Shown: positions 1 to 4,792 of the stretch, one piece after another
Layout: every line of letters begins with the position of its first letter
Position numbering within the stretch: the stretch's first letter is position 1
Origin: Archaeoglobales archaeon
GTDB taxonomy: Archaea; Halobacteriota; Archaeoglobi; Archaeoglobales; Archaeoglobaceae
Direction: 5' to 3'
Length of the DNA: 5,706 nt
Assembly (NCBI GenBank): GCA_003663055.1
Contig: QMZF01000086.1
Location: 1-5,706, forward strand
Translations under genes and position numbers: made by a program
Notes under the pieces: generated by a model
Databases searched by the model: none
What the model was told of the DNA's origin: nothing
What the model saw: the letters and a program-made list of their open reading frames with translations, nothing else

Positions 1-578
1 GCTTCAGCCATCGTGTTGACGGCATTTGCTCCCATCGCATCCTTCACATCAACAAGGAGGTGGATTATTAGCATTGGGCCAACAGCGGTATCGATTACCC
101 TTGCTTCCACATCTCTGCATCCACCTCCCAGCTTTACGAGAATAGCATCTTGTTCGTTGGCCTTTTCTATTATCTCATCCTTATGCCTCAACACTTCAAT
201 CTTAGCGGCAAAAGGATCTGGAAGTCTTACAACCTGAATCTGACCTATCATAATCGGCGGTGTCGCTTGGGTAACAAAGCCACCCTTAGCCCTCGCCATC
301 TTGGCGGCGTTACTTGCAGCAGCAACAACGCTCGGCTCCTCTATCGCCATCGGTATTAGGTAATCCTTTCCATCGATCAGAAAATTCGTAGCTATGCCGA
401 GAGGAAGTTCAAACGTGCCAATTACGTTTTCGATCATTCTATCTGCAATGTCGAGGGTTAATGCATTCTTCAAAATTAACTGCTTTTCTTCCTCACTTAA
501 GCCAGCAAACTCTGCAACCTTCTTTAGTCTCTCTTCTATGCTGAGCTTGTAAAATCCGGGGATTCTCGATGATTTCAT
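1..578 (-). CDS. mvaA: Class II HMG-CoA reductase, N-terminal 192 residues (partial, runs off the left edge)
   Basis: Reverse-strand reading starts at the ATG at 578-576 and stays open to base 1. HMG-CoA reductase converts HMG-CoA to mevalonate, the committed step toward archaeal isoprenoid lipids. Family hallmarks seen: ENVIGTFELPLGIATNF (residues 50-66), IEEPSVVAAAS (79-89; one of E80/E81, probably E81, corresponds to the catalytic glutamate, Glu83 in Pseudomonas mevalonii), and DVKDAMGANAVNT (177-189), the cofactor-region DAMGAN motif. The catalytic lysine, aspartate and histidine lie later in the family (about residues 267, 283 and 381 in P. mevalonii), outside this window. The protein lacks the membrane segments of eukaryotic class I enzymes and begins at the usual class II N-terminus. 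No other start codon precedes the ATG in frame, and no ribosome site is visible, so the transcript may be leaderless. The A. fulgidus homologue is reported to use both NADH and NADPH. Identification is very secure; full length cannot be judged. Confidence 0.96.
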   Translation of the reverse strand, partial: MKSSRIPGFYKLSIEERLKKVAEFAGLSEEEKQLILKNALTLDIADRMIENVIGTFELPLGIATNFLIDGKDYLIPMAIEEPSVVAAASNAAKMARAKGGFVTQATPPIMIGQIQVVRLPDPFAAKIEVLRHKDEIIEKANEQDAILVKLGGGCRDVEARVIDTAVGPMLIIHLLVDVKDAMGANAVNTMAE

Positions 579-598
579 GAATGAAATAAAGGTGTGGG

Positions 599-615
599 AA
601 TTAAAATACTTTCGT
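599..615 (-). promoter_or_regulatory. Likely archaeal promoter (BRE + TATA) of the HMG-CoA reductase gene
   Basis: Read on the minus strand, this stretch is CGAAAG (BRE-like, purine-rich) followed by TATTTTAAT. Its centre is about 26 bases upstream of the ATG at 578, the usual archaeal distance from TATA box to transcription start. That would put the start of the RNA at or next to the start codon, which agrees with the absence of a Shine-Dalgarno motif. This is inference from spacing and composition only. Confidence 0.5.
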
Positions 616-622
616 TTATAGT
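614..622 (+). promoter_or_regulatory. Possible TATA box for the plus-strand LysW-like gene
   Basis: The plus strand reads GTTTATAGT here. Transcription about 26 bases downstream would start near 644, giving leaders of roughly 26 or 47 bases for the ATGs at 670 and 691. It would leave the in-frame GTG at 637 outside the RNA, which argues against that GTG as the start. The box lies beside, and back to back with, the minus-strand TATA candidate of the HMG-CoA reductase gene. Weak evidence from motif and spacing. Confidence 0.35.
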
Positions 623-690
623 TTTTCAGCCGTGTTGTGAAAGGCTTTTTCAGAGAAAAGCTTAAGTTAATGCAGTCAAGCAGCAAAGCA

Positions 691-927
691 ATGATTAAGC
701 TAATTCGTTGTCCGTCGTGCGGGGAGGAAATCGAACTCAACGACCTTTATGAGGGCATGGAAATTCAGTGCAGGCTTTGCAACAGTATCATGATAATCAA
801 AGAAGGAAAACTGCTACTCCTCGATACCAATGAGGAATTTGACCTAGACGAACTCGTACACGAAGAAGAGGAAGAAACGGTTGAAGAAGAATTTGAGGAG
901 GATTACTACTTTGAAGAGGAAGTGTGA
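691..927 (+). CDS. Small LysW-like zinc-ribbon protein with a highly acidic C-terminal tail, function unknown
   Basis: This 78-residue reading has two parts. Residues 1-38 form a zinc-ribbon: CPSCGEEIEL (C7, C10) and a second pair CRLC (C27, C30), with the spacing and surrounding residues of the LysW/ArgW amino-carrier proteins (typical start MVKVECPECG). Residues 39-78 are a linker and a tail in which 17 of the last 28 residues are Asp or Glu, including runs of five and three glutamates, a YY pair at 72-73 and the ending FEEEV. True LysW ends in EDWGE, whose terminal glutamate carries the substrate; that ending is missing, and no lysine or arginine synthesis genes are nearby. I therefore do not call it LysW. 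The start at 691 (MIKLIRCPSCG) is preferred because it matches where LysW-type proteins begin; in-frame ATG 670 and GTG 637 would add 7 or 18 residues without recognisable content. No clear ribosome site precedes any of them. It may bind zinc and act as an adaptor to a basic partner, but this is speculation. Confidence 0.75.
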   Translation: MIKLIRCPSCGEEIELNDLYEGMEIQCRLCNSIMIIKEGKLLLLDTNEEFDLDELVHEEEEETVEEEFEEDYYFEEEV

Positions 928-939
928 CATTTTTTATTG
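928..939 (+). terminator. T-rich terminator candidate after the LysW-like gene
   Basis: Six consecutive Ts (930-935) lie two bases after the TGA stop at 925-927. Short T-runs on the coding strand, without a hairpin, are typical archaeal termination signals, and I see no strong stem upstream. A second T-run lies at 983-987. The call rests on position and composition only. Confidence 0.4.
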
Positions 940-1012
940 AATTTAACATGAATTAAAGTTATAATACGCAAAATGCTTAATATTTTTCGGTAGATTGTGT
1001 AGAACCAGCGAT

Positions 1013-1027
1013 GATAAAATTTATTAA
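1013..1027 (+). promoter_or_regulatory. Likely BRE/TATA promoter of the porGDAB operon
   Basis: A purine-rich BRE-like stretch (GATAAAA) precedes TTTATTAA at 1020-1027. A start of transcription about 26 bases past the box centre falls near 1050, just upstream of the GGAGGG ribosome site at 1058-1063. This would give a short leader of about 20 bases. A second AT-rich candidate, TTATAATA, lies at 960-967 and would give a leader of about 80 bases. Which one is used cannot be told from sequence. Confidence 0.45.
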
Positions 1028-1036
1028 CTATACCTC

Positions 1037-1132
1037 GACATCTGCAGACAAAAAACTGGAGGGAGTTTTATTTTACTGGAAGTAAGGTCCCACGGTAGAG
1101 GCGGGCAGGGAGTTGTTACATCGGCAGATGTC
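1037..1132. repeat. 9-base perfect inverted repeat flanking the porG start region
   Basis: GACATCTGC at 1037-1045 is the exact reverse complement of GCAGATGTC at 1124-1132. The arms are 78 bases apart and enclose the ribosome site, the proposed ATT start and the RGGQG codons. In RNA they could pair and close a large loop around the translation start. If transcription begins near 1050, the left arm is not transcribed and this would not form. It may well be chance. Confidence 0.3.
1058..1063 (+). promoter_or_regulatory. Strong Shine-Dalgarno site that decides the porG start
   Basis: GGAGGG complements the 3' end of archaeal 16S rRNA. From the last G of the GGAGG core (1062) to the ATT at 1070 there are 7 bases. 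The same measure gives 8 for porD, 9 for porA, 7 for porB and 7 for nadK. The CTG at 1076 would be 13 bases away. There is no ATG, GTG or TTG in frame between the upstream stop (1025-1027) and the conserved glycine motif, so this site points to a non-canonical start. Confidence 0.7.
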
Positions 1133-1627
1133 TTAGCGGTGGCAGCCTTCAAAGAGGGCTACTACACGCTTTCATTTCCAACCTTCGGCGCAGAAAAGCG
1201 GGGAACACCAGTAGCATCGTTTTTAAGGGTTTCAGATAAGCCAATAGTACTTAGAGATGAGATATACAGCCCTGATTATGTTGTAGTTCTCGATCCAACC
1301 GTTATGGACTCCATAAACGTTGTCTCGGGCTTAAAGGATGATGGAGTGGTAATAGCGAACCATCCCAGTGAAGAAAAGCTAAGAGAGAAACTTCGGGTTA
1401 AAGCTGTCGCGATAAACGCAACTAAACTTGCAATAGAGCACCTTGGAAGGCCGATCACAAATACGGTAATGGTCGGAGCCTTTGCAGGTTTAACAGGTTT
1501 AGTAAAACTAGAAACACTCAAAAGGACAATCGTCGAATGGTTTAAGAATCCGACAATTGCAGAAAAGAACGTTGCACTCATCGAGCTAGCTTACAGAGAG
1601 ATGGAAAAAAGGAGGGATCGTTTATGA
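1070..1627 (+). CDS. porG: Pyruvate:ferredoxin oxidoreductase gamma subunit, with a likely ATT start
   Basis: Gamma subunit of POR, the cytoplasmic enzyme that converts pyruvate, CoA and oxidised ferredoxin to acetyl-CoA, CO2 and reduced ferredoxin. With the ATT start it is 185 residues, a normal length for the family. The N-terminal signature HGRGGQGVVT (residues 8-17) is followed by FPTFGAEKRGTPV (about 38-50), both diagnostic for the gamma family (domain II of single-chain PFOR). The first canonical start codon in frame is a GTG at 1139, which would remove the entire RGGQG motif and lies 76 bases past the strong ribosome site, so it is rejected. ATT at 1070 (M-L-L-E-V-R) has ideal ribosome-site spacing; CTG at 1076 (M-E-V-R) resembles other family N-termini but is too far from the site. 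A base error that destroyed an ATG is an alternative. The stop overlaps the porD start by 4 bases (ATGA). Family assignment is firm; the exact start is not. Confidence 0.93.
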   Translation: MLLEVRSHGRGGQGVVTSADVLAVAAFKEGYYTLSFPTFGAEKRGTPVASFLRVSDKPIVLRDEIYSPDYVVVLDPTVMDSINVVSGLKDDGVVIANHPSEEKLREKLRVKAVAINATKLAIEHLGRPITNTVMVGAFAGLTGLVKLETLKRTIVEWFKNPTIAEKNVALIELAYREMEKRRDRL

Positions 1628-1941
1628 TCAGGATAACCCTCGGAGCCGTATCCAAACCCCTTGAATCCTTAAAAATAAAAACAGGTGACTGGGGTGCTGA
1701 GTATCCCGTTATTGATGAAGAGAAATGCATTGGATGTGGAGAATGCGAGATTTTCTGTCCCGATCTATGCATAGAGCTGGTTGAAAGGCCAGAGAGCAAG
1801 AAGGAGGAGAGCAAGAAAGCCAAGAAAGTGGCGAAGATAAATTACAATTACTGCAAGGGATGCGGAATTTGCGAGGTGGTATGCCCAGCTGAAGCGATAA
1901 AAATGGAACTGAAGGAAATATATAAAGGTGAGCTAAAATGA
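1624..1941 (+). CDS. porD: Pyruvate:ferredoxin oxidoreductase delta subunit (2[4Fe-4S] ferredoxin-like)
   Basis: A 105-residue electron-transfer subunit that passes electrons from the catalytic centre to free ferredoxin. It has two cluster motifs, CIGCGECEIFCP (C35, C38, C41, C45) and CKGCGICEVVCP (C77, C80, C83, C87). In the usual ferredoxin pattern, the last cysteine of each motif completes the other cluster. The upstream segment with GDWGAEYPVID (21-31) is the characteristic PorD lead-in. Between the clusters lies a lysine-rich stretch (59-71, KKEESKKAKKVAK), a charged loop of a kind common in this position. An extra cysteine, C49, follows the first motif. A strong GGAGGG site at 1611-1616 stands before the ATG, inside the end of porG. 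The gene overlaps porG by 4 bases and porA by 4 bases, which suggests coupled translation and equal amounts of subunits. Confidence 0.96.
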   Translation: MIRITLGAVSKPLESLKIKTGDWGAEYPVIDEEKCIGCGECEIFCPDLCIELVERPESKKEESKKAKKVAKINYNYCKGCGICEVVCPAEAIKMELKEIYKGELK

Positions 1942-3104
1942 TGAGGGTTGTTAGGGGCTTTTACTCCGTTGCATACAGTGTAAAGCTGTGCAAGCCAAAT
2001 GTTATCTGCGCATATCCAATTACACCTCAGACTGAGATCGTAGAACGGCTTGCAGAGATGTACGCAAATGGTGAGCTTGAGAACTGTGAGTATGTTACAG
2101 CTGAATCGGAATTTGGTGCAGCGTCAATACTTGTTGGCGCTTCTGCCGCTGGTGCTAGAACCTTCACAGCTACATGCTCGCAAGGTCTCATCTTAATGAG
2201 TGAAGTTTTGTGGAACGCTGCTGGTATGCGATTACCGATAGTACTCGTTAATACAAACCGCTCTTTAAGCGCCCCACTCAGCATATGGAATGACCACCAA
2301 GACAGCATGGCGATGCGCGACGCTGGAATAATTCAGGTTTACGTTGAGAACAACCAGGAAGTCCACGATATGATCCCGCAAGCCTTTAAGATTGCCGAAG
2401 ACCGCCGGGTAATGCTGCCCTTCATGGTATGTATGGATGGCTACAAGCTAACCCATGCATATGAACCCGTAGATTTGCTCAGCCAGGAACTCGTCGACTC
2501 CTTCCTACCGCCTTACGACCCGCCAATAAAGTTGACAACGAAGAACCCCCTAACCTTTGGAAGTTATGCAACGCCCGATTACTACATGGAGTTCAGGGTT
2601 GCGATGCATAATGCAATGGAGAGAGCAAGAAGGGTAATGGAGGAAGTCTTCAGAGAGTGGGCCGAGGTAAGTGGACGAGACTGGGGTGGCCATATTACAA
2701 ATAGTCAAGAAGCAGAAACTTACGTAATTGCAATGGGCTCCCTTGTTGGACTCGTTAGAGATGTAGTTGAAGAGCTGAGAAAGGATGGAAAATCCGTAGG
2801 ACTGATAAAGCTCAGGACTTTTCGTCCTTTTCCCGCCAAAGAACTGAGAAAGGCTCTTAAAGATGCAAACAAGGTGATAATTTTCGAGCGCAGCCTCTCG
2901 CTCGGAAGCGAGCCGCCAGTTACTCTGGACGTTAAATCAGCAATTCAGAAGATGGATGTAGATGTATACTCGCTTGTTGTCGGACTTGGAGGTAGAGACG
3001 TGCCTAGAGAAGTCGTAAAGCGGAACATTGAGGACGTGCTAGATGGTAAAACAGAGCCCGGCCTGCACTTCGAAGCGAAGCAGTTTGAAGAGGTGATTGT
3101 GTGA
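1938..3104 (+). CDS. porA: Pyruvate:ferredoxin oxidoreductase alpha subunit
   Basis: The 388-residue alpha subunit supplies part of the active site around thiamine pyrophosphate. Visible family motifs are AYPITPQT (25-32, the Thr of the PITP motif contacts substrate in Desulfovibrio PFOR), AESEFGA (55-61, with the TPP-interacting glutamate E58), GASAAGARTFTATCSQG (67-83), and a C-terminal transketolase-like domain containing the IKLRTFRPFP segment. The stretch NRSLSAPLSIWNDHQDS, as I recall the Pyrococcus sequences, resembles PorA (NRSLSAPINIWNDWQD) and not the 2-ketoisovalerate enzyme VorA, so pyruvate is the expected substrate. The length is normal. Two adjacent ATGs (1938 and 1941) are both possible; the ribosome site AGGTGA at 1926-1931 suits either. 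The 1938 ATG overlaps the porD stop. A GTGA overlap joins it to porB. Substrate choice is inference from motif similarity; family membership is certain. Confidence 0.96.
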   Translation: MMRVVRGFYSVAYSVKLCKPNVICAYPITPQTEIVERLAEMYANGELENCEYVTAESEFGAASILVGASAAGARTFTATCSQGLILMSEVLWNAAGMRLPIVLVNTNRSLSAPLSIWNDHQDSMAMRDAGIIQVYVENNQEVHDMIPQAFKIAEDRRVMLPFMVCMDGYKLTHAYEPVDLLSQELVDSFLPPYDPPIKLTTKNPLTFGSYATPDYYMEFRVAMHNAMERARRVMEEVFREWAEVSGRDWGGHITNSQEAETYVIAMGSLVGLVRDVVEELRKDGKSVGLIKLRTFRPFPAKELRKALKDANKVIIFERSLSLGSEPPVTLDVKSAIQKMDVDVYSLVVGLGGRDVPREVVKRNIEDVLDGKTEPGLHFEAKQFEEVIV

Positions 3105-3973
3105 AGGCCTTCGGTTCGGGCCATGGAGCTTGCCCTGGATGCGGTCTGCCTATAGCAGTTAAGAACGTTCTTGAAAGCGTTGCACCGTGCTTCGTGGTTA
3201 ACTCAACTGGATGTCTCGAGATCATAAGTTCGCAGTATGGCAAGAGCGCGTGGGGTGTTCCATACATTCACTCACTCTTTGAAAACGCTGCTGCCGTTGC
3301 TGCAGGCATAGAAGTTGCGCTTAAAGCTCTTGGAAGAACAGATGAGGGGCCAATAGTAGTATTTGCGGGAGATGGCGCAACGGCTGACATTGGAATCGGT
3401 ATGCTTTCGGGCATGTTCGATAGGAGGCATAACGTGCTCTACGTCTGCCTTGATAACGAAGCCTACCAAAATACGGGCAATCAGCAGAGCGGTTTAACTC
3501 CTACGGGCTGTTATACTACAACAACTCCTTCAGGAAAGATGTTGCCAGGTAAACTTGGGCCGAAGAAAGATATGGTGGCAATAGCCCTTGCCCACAAAGT
3601 ACCGTATGTCGCAACCGCAAGCGTTGCATTTCCCAGAGATATCAGGAGAAAGGCGAAAAGGGCGTTGGACTTCGACGGGCCTAAATACCTGCAGATACAC
3701 TCACCCTGCGTAACCGGATGGGGTATCGAAGGTAGGCAGGCAATTCCAATTGCGAGGCTTGCAGTCGAGACAGGCCTATATCCAATTCTGGAATACGAAT
3801 ACGGAAAACTCGTCAGAGTGAGGAAAATTAAGCAAAGAAAACCCGTAGAAGAGTATTTAAAGCTTCAAAAGAGGTACAGACACCTTCTCAAGCATCCAAG
3901 GGGCTACGAGATAATGGAAGAGTTACAACGAATTGCCGATGAAAACGCTATGAAATTCGGCCTGGATGTTTGA
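3101..3973 (+). CDS. porB: Pyruvate:ferredoxin oxidoreductase beta subunit (TPP and [4Fe-4S] binding)
   Basis: The 290-residue beta subunit binds thiamine pyrophosphate and the proximal 4Fe-4S cluster. Cluster cysteines are expected at CPGCG (C11, C14), STGC (C38) and SPCVTGW (C203). The TPP/Mg motif is GDG (90-92) followed by DNEAY (118-122). The C-terminal region RKPVEEYLKLQKRYRHLL resembles methanogen PorB tails. The start is GTG at 3101, overlapping the porA stop as GTGA; the site GAGGTGAT (3090-3097) is 7 bases upstream, and the second residue onward (KAFGSGHGACPGCG) fits the family. One oddity is TGNQQSGLTP at 125-134, where most homologues I recall have TGIQRS(S/G)xTP: the isoleucine and arginine of the loop next to the cofactor are replaced. 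All cluster and TPP residues are intact, so the enzyme should be active. Confidence 0.96.
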   Translation: MKAFGSGHGACPGCGLPIAVKNVLESVAPCFVVNSTGCLEIISSQYGKSAWGVPYIHSLFENAAAVAAGIEVALKALGRTDEGPIVVFAGDGATADIGIGMLSGMFDRRHNVLYVCLDNEAYQNTGNQQSGLTPTGCYTTTTPSGKMLPGKLGPKKDMVAIALAHKVPYVATASVAFPRDIRRKAKRALDFDGPKYLQIHSPCVTGWGIEGRQAIPIARLAVETGLYPILEYEYGKLVRVRKIKQRKPVEEYLKLQKRYRHLLKHPRGYEIMEELQRIADENAMKFGLDV

Positions 3974-3977
3974 TTGA

Positions 3978-3991
3978 GAAAAATCTATTTT
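3978..3991 (+). promoter_or_regulatory. Possible TATA-like promoter for the phosphatase-nadK pair
   Basis: An A-rich BRE-like run (GAAAAA) precedes TCTATTTTC. The centre is about 27 bases upstream of the ATG at 4013, so transcription could begin at the start codon and give a leaderless RNA. This matches the absence of any Shine-Dalgarno motif before 4013, unlike every gene of the por operon. Inference from spacing. Confidence 0.4.
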
Positions 3992-3997
3992 CACTAC

Positions 3998-4010
3998 CAT
4001 TTTTTCTGTT
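3998..4010 (+). terminator. T-run that may end the por operon transcript
   Basis: Six Ts (4000-4005) followed by CTGTT lie 27 bases after the porB stop. This is a plausible archaeal intrinsic termination signal. It sits between the TATA-like box and the next ATG, so if it works it would affect read-through from por, while RNA starting at about 4013 would begin after it. Confidence 0.35.
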
Positions 4011-4012
4011 GC

Positions 4013-4777
4013 ATGCGTAGAGGAGAAGCACTAGAAATATCACGCCATGTCGCCAGTGAGGTTAGAAAGGCTGTTCTCGGTATCGCAGGCAAGAAAGAGG
4101 CTGGTTTAGAGGTTGGAATTGGAAAAGACGGAACTCCAACAAAAAAAATCGATATGGTTGCAGAAGAAGTCGCTCTTTCCATTTTGAAGCAGTACGATGT
4201 AAAGGTGATTAGCGAGGAGTCTGGAGTTGTTGGTGAAAGCGAAACAATCGTGGCTCTCGACCCCGTTGATGGGACATTCAACGCAACAAGGGGTGTTCCT
4301 ATCTATTCCATAGCCCTGTGTTTTTCAAGAGGGGAAAAACTTGAGGATACTTTTTTTGGTTACGTTATGAACCTCGCTACCGGTGTGGAATACTGGGCTG
4401 ACAGCGTAGCCTACAAAAATGGAGAGCAAATAAGAGTGTCTACAGAGAACGCTATAAAATGCAACGCCATAATGTATTATCCCCGCAAAGAATACGGTTT
4501 CAAGAGAATGAGGATTTTTGGAAGCGCTGCTTTAGAAATCTGCTTCGTAGCCGACGGTTCTTTTGACTGCTTTATCGATGTTCGCGACATCCAAGGAAAA
4601 GGATACCTTAGAGTCTACGACGTTGCTGCATCGCTGTATATAGCAGAAAAGGCTGGAGCAGTGGTCACAGATGAGAGAGGCAGAAGTCTAGGAAACAAAA
4701 GGTTTACAATGGAGGAGAGATTTAAAGTTGTTGTGGCAAACGAAAAACTCCACCCAAAACTTCTGAAAGTTCTGTAA
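4013..4777 (+). CDS. suhB: Archaeal inositol monophosphatase / fructose-1,6-bisphosphatase family phosphatase
   Basis: A 254-residue Mg-dependent phosphatase, close to A. fulgidus AF2372 (252 residues), which dephosphorylates inositol-1-phosphate and fructose-1,6-bisphosphate. Metal-ligand motifs are intact: SEESG (67-71, E68/E69), LDPVDGTFN (82-90, D83 and D86) and RVYDVAAS (200-207, D203). Other matches are FKRMRIFGSAA (163-173) and the ending ANEKLHPKLL. Cysteines at 150 and 186 coincide with the pair reported to form a redox-sensitive disulfide in the A. fulgidus enzyme. The start at 4013 (MRRGEALEISRHVASEVRKA) aligns with the A. fulgidus N-terminus; the in-frame TTG at 3974 would add 13 residues (LRKIYFHYHFFCC) without family support. 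The gene begins 39 bases after porB and is followed 15 bases later by nadK. Related methanogen proteins fused to NAD kinase remove the 2'-phosphate of NADP, so NADP phosphatase is a further possible activity. Family is certain; the physiological substrate is open. Confidence 0.95.
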   Translation: MRRGEALEISRHVASEVRKAVLGIAGKKEAGLEVGIGKDGTPTKKIDMVAEEVALSILKQYDVKVISEESGVVGESETIVALDPVDGTFNATRGVPIYSIALCFSRGEKLEDTFFGYVMNLATGVEYWADSVAYKNGEQIRVSTENAIKCNAIMYYPRKEYGFKRMRIFGSAALEICFVADGSFDCFIDVRDIQGKGYLRVYDVAASLYIAEKAGAVVTDERGRSLGNKRFTMEERFKVVVANEKLHPKLLKVL

Positions 4778-4782
4778 ACAGT

Positions 4783-4787
4783 AGGTG
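4783..4787 (+). promoter_or_regulatory. Ribosome-binding site of nadK
   Basis: AGGTG lies in the 15-base gap after the phosphatase stop, 7 bases from AGG to the ATG at 4793. It supports that ATG and suggests translation of nadK from the same transcript as the phosphatase. No promoter-like element fits in the gap. Confidence 0.6.
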
Positions 4788-4792
4788 TCGAG

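Noticed and set aside
13..359. Plus-strand readings at 13-237 and 150-359
   Set aside because: They are antisense to the highly conserved HMG-CoA reductase coding region and have no recognisable protein features.
637..690. Longer N-terminus of the LysW-like protein from GTG 637 or ATG 670
   Set aside because: LysW-type ribbons begin a few residues before the first CPxC, which fits ATG 691. The best TATA candidate also predicts RNA starting after 637. ATG 670 cannot be fully excluded.
691..927. Calling the small zinc ribbon LysW itself
   Set aside because: It lacks the EDWGE C-terminus required for amino-group carrying, and no lysine or arginine synthesis genes adjoin it.
1011..1085. A 24-codon ATG reading (MIKFINYTSTSADKKLEGV...) just before porG, in another frame, possibly a leader peptide or a frameshifted PorG N-terminus
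   Set aside because: Its sequence does not resemble a PorG N-terminus, it has no ribosome site, and its end contains the ribosome site and proposed start of porG. Chance is the simplest explanation.
1139..1627. GTG 1139 as the porG start
   Set aside because: It would delete the RGGQG signature and has no ribosome site at a suitable distance.
1938..3973. Assignment as 2-ketoisovalerate (VOR) or 2-oxoglutarate (KOR) oxidoreductase
   Set aside because: The alpha-subunit stretch around NRSLSAPLSIWNDHQDS resembles PorA more than VorA, and the four-subunit layout and PorB tail fit POR. Relaxed specificity remains possible.
3974..4012. TTG start at 3974 for the phosphatase
   Set aside because: The extra 13 residues (LRKIYFHYHFFCC) have no family support, and ATG 4013 aligns with the known A. 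fulgidus N-terminus and its cysteine numbering.
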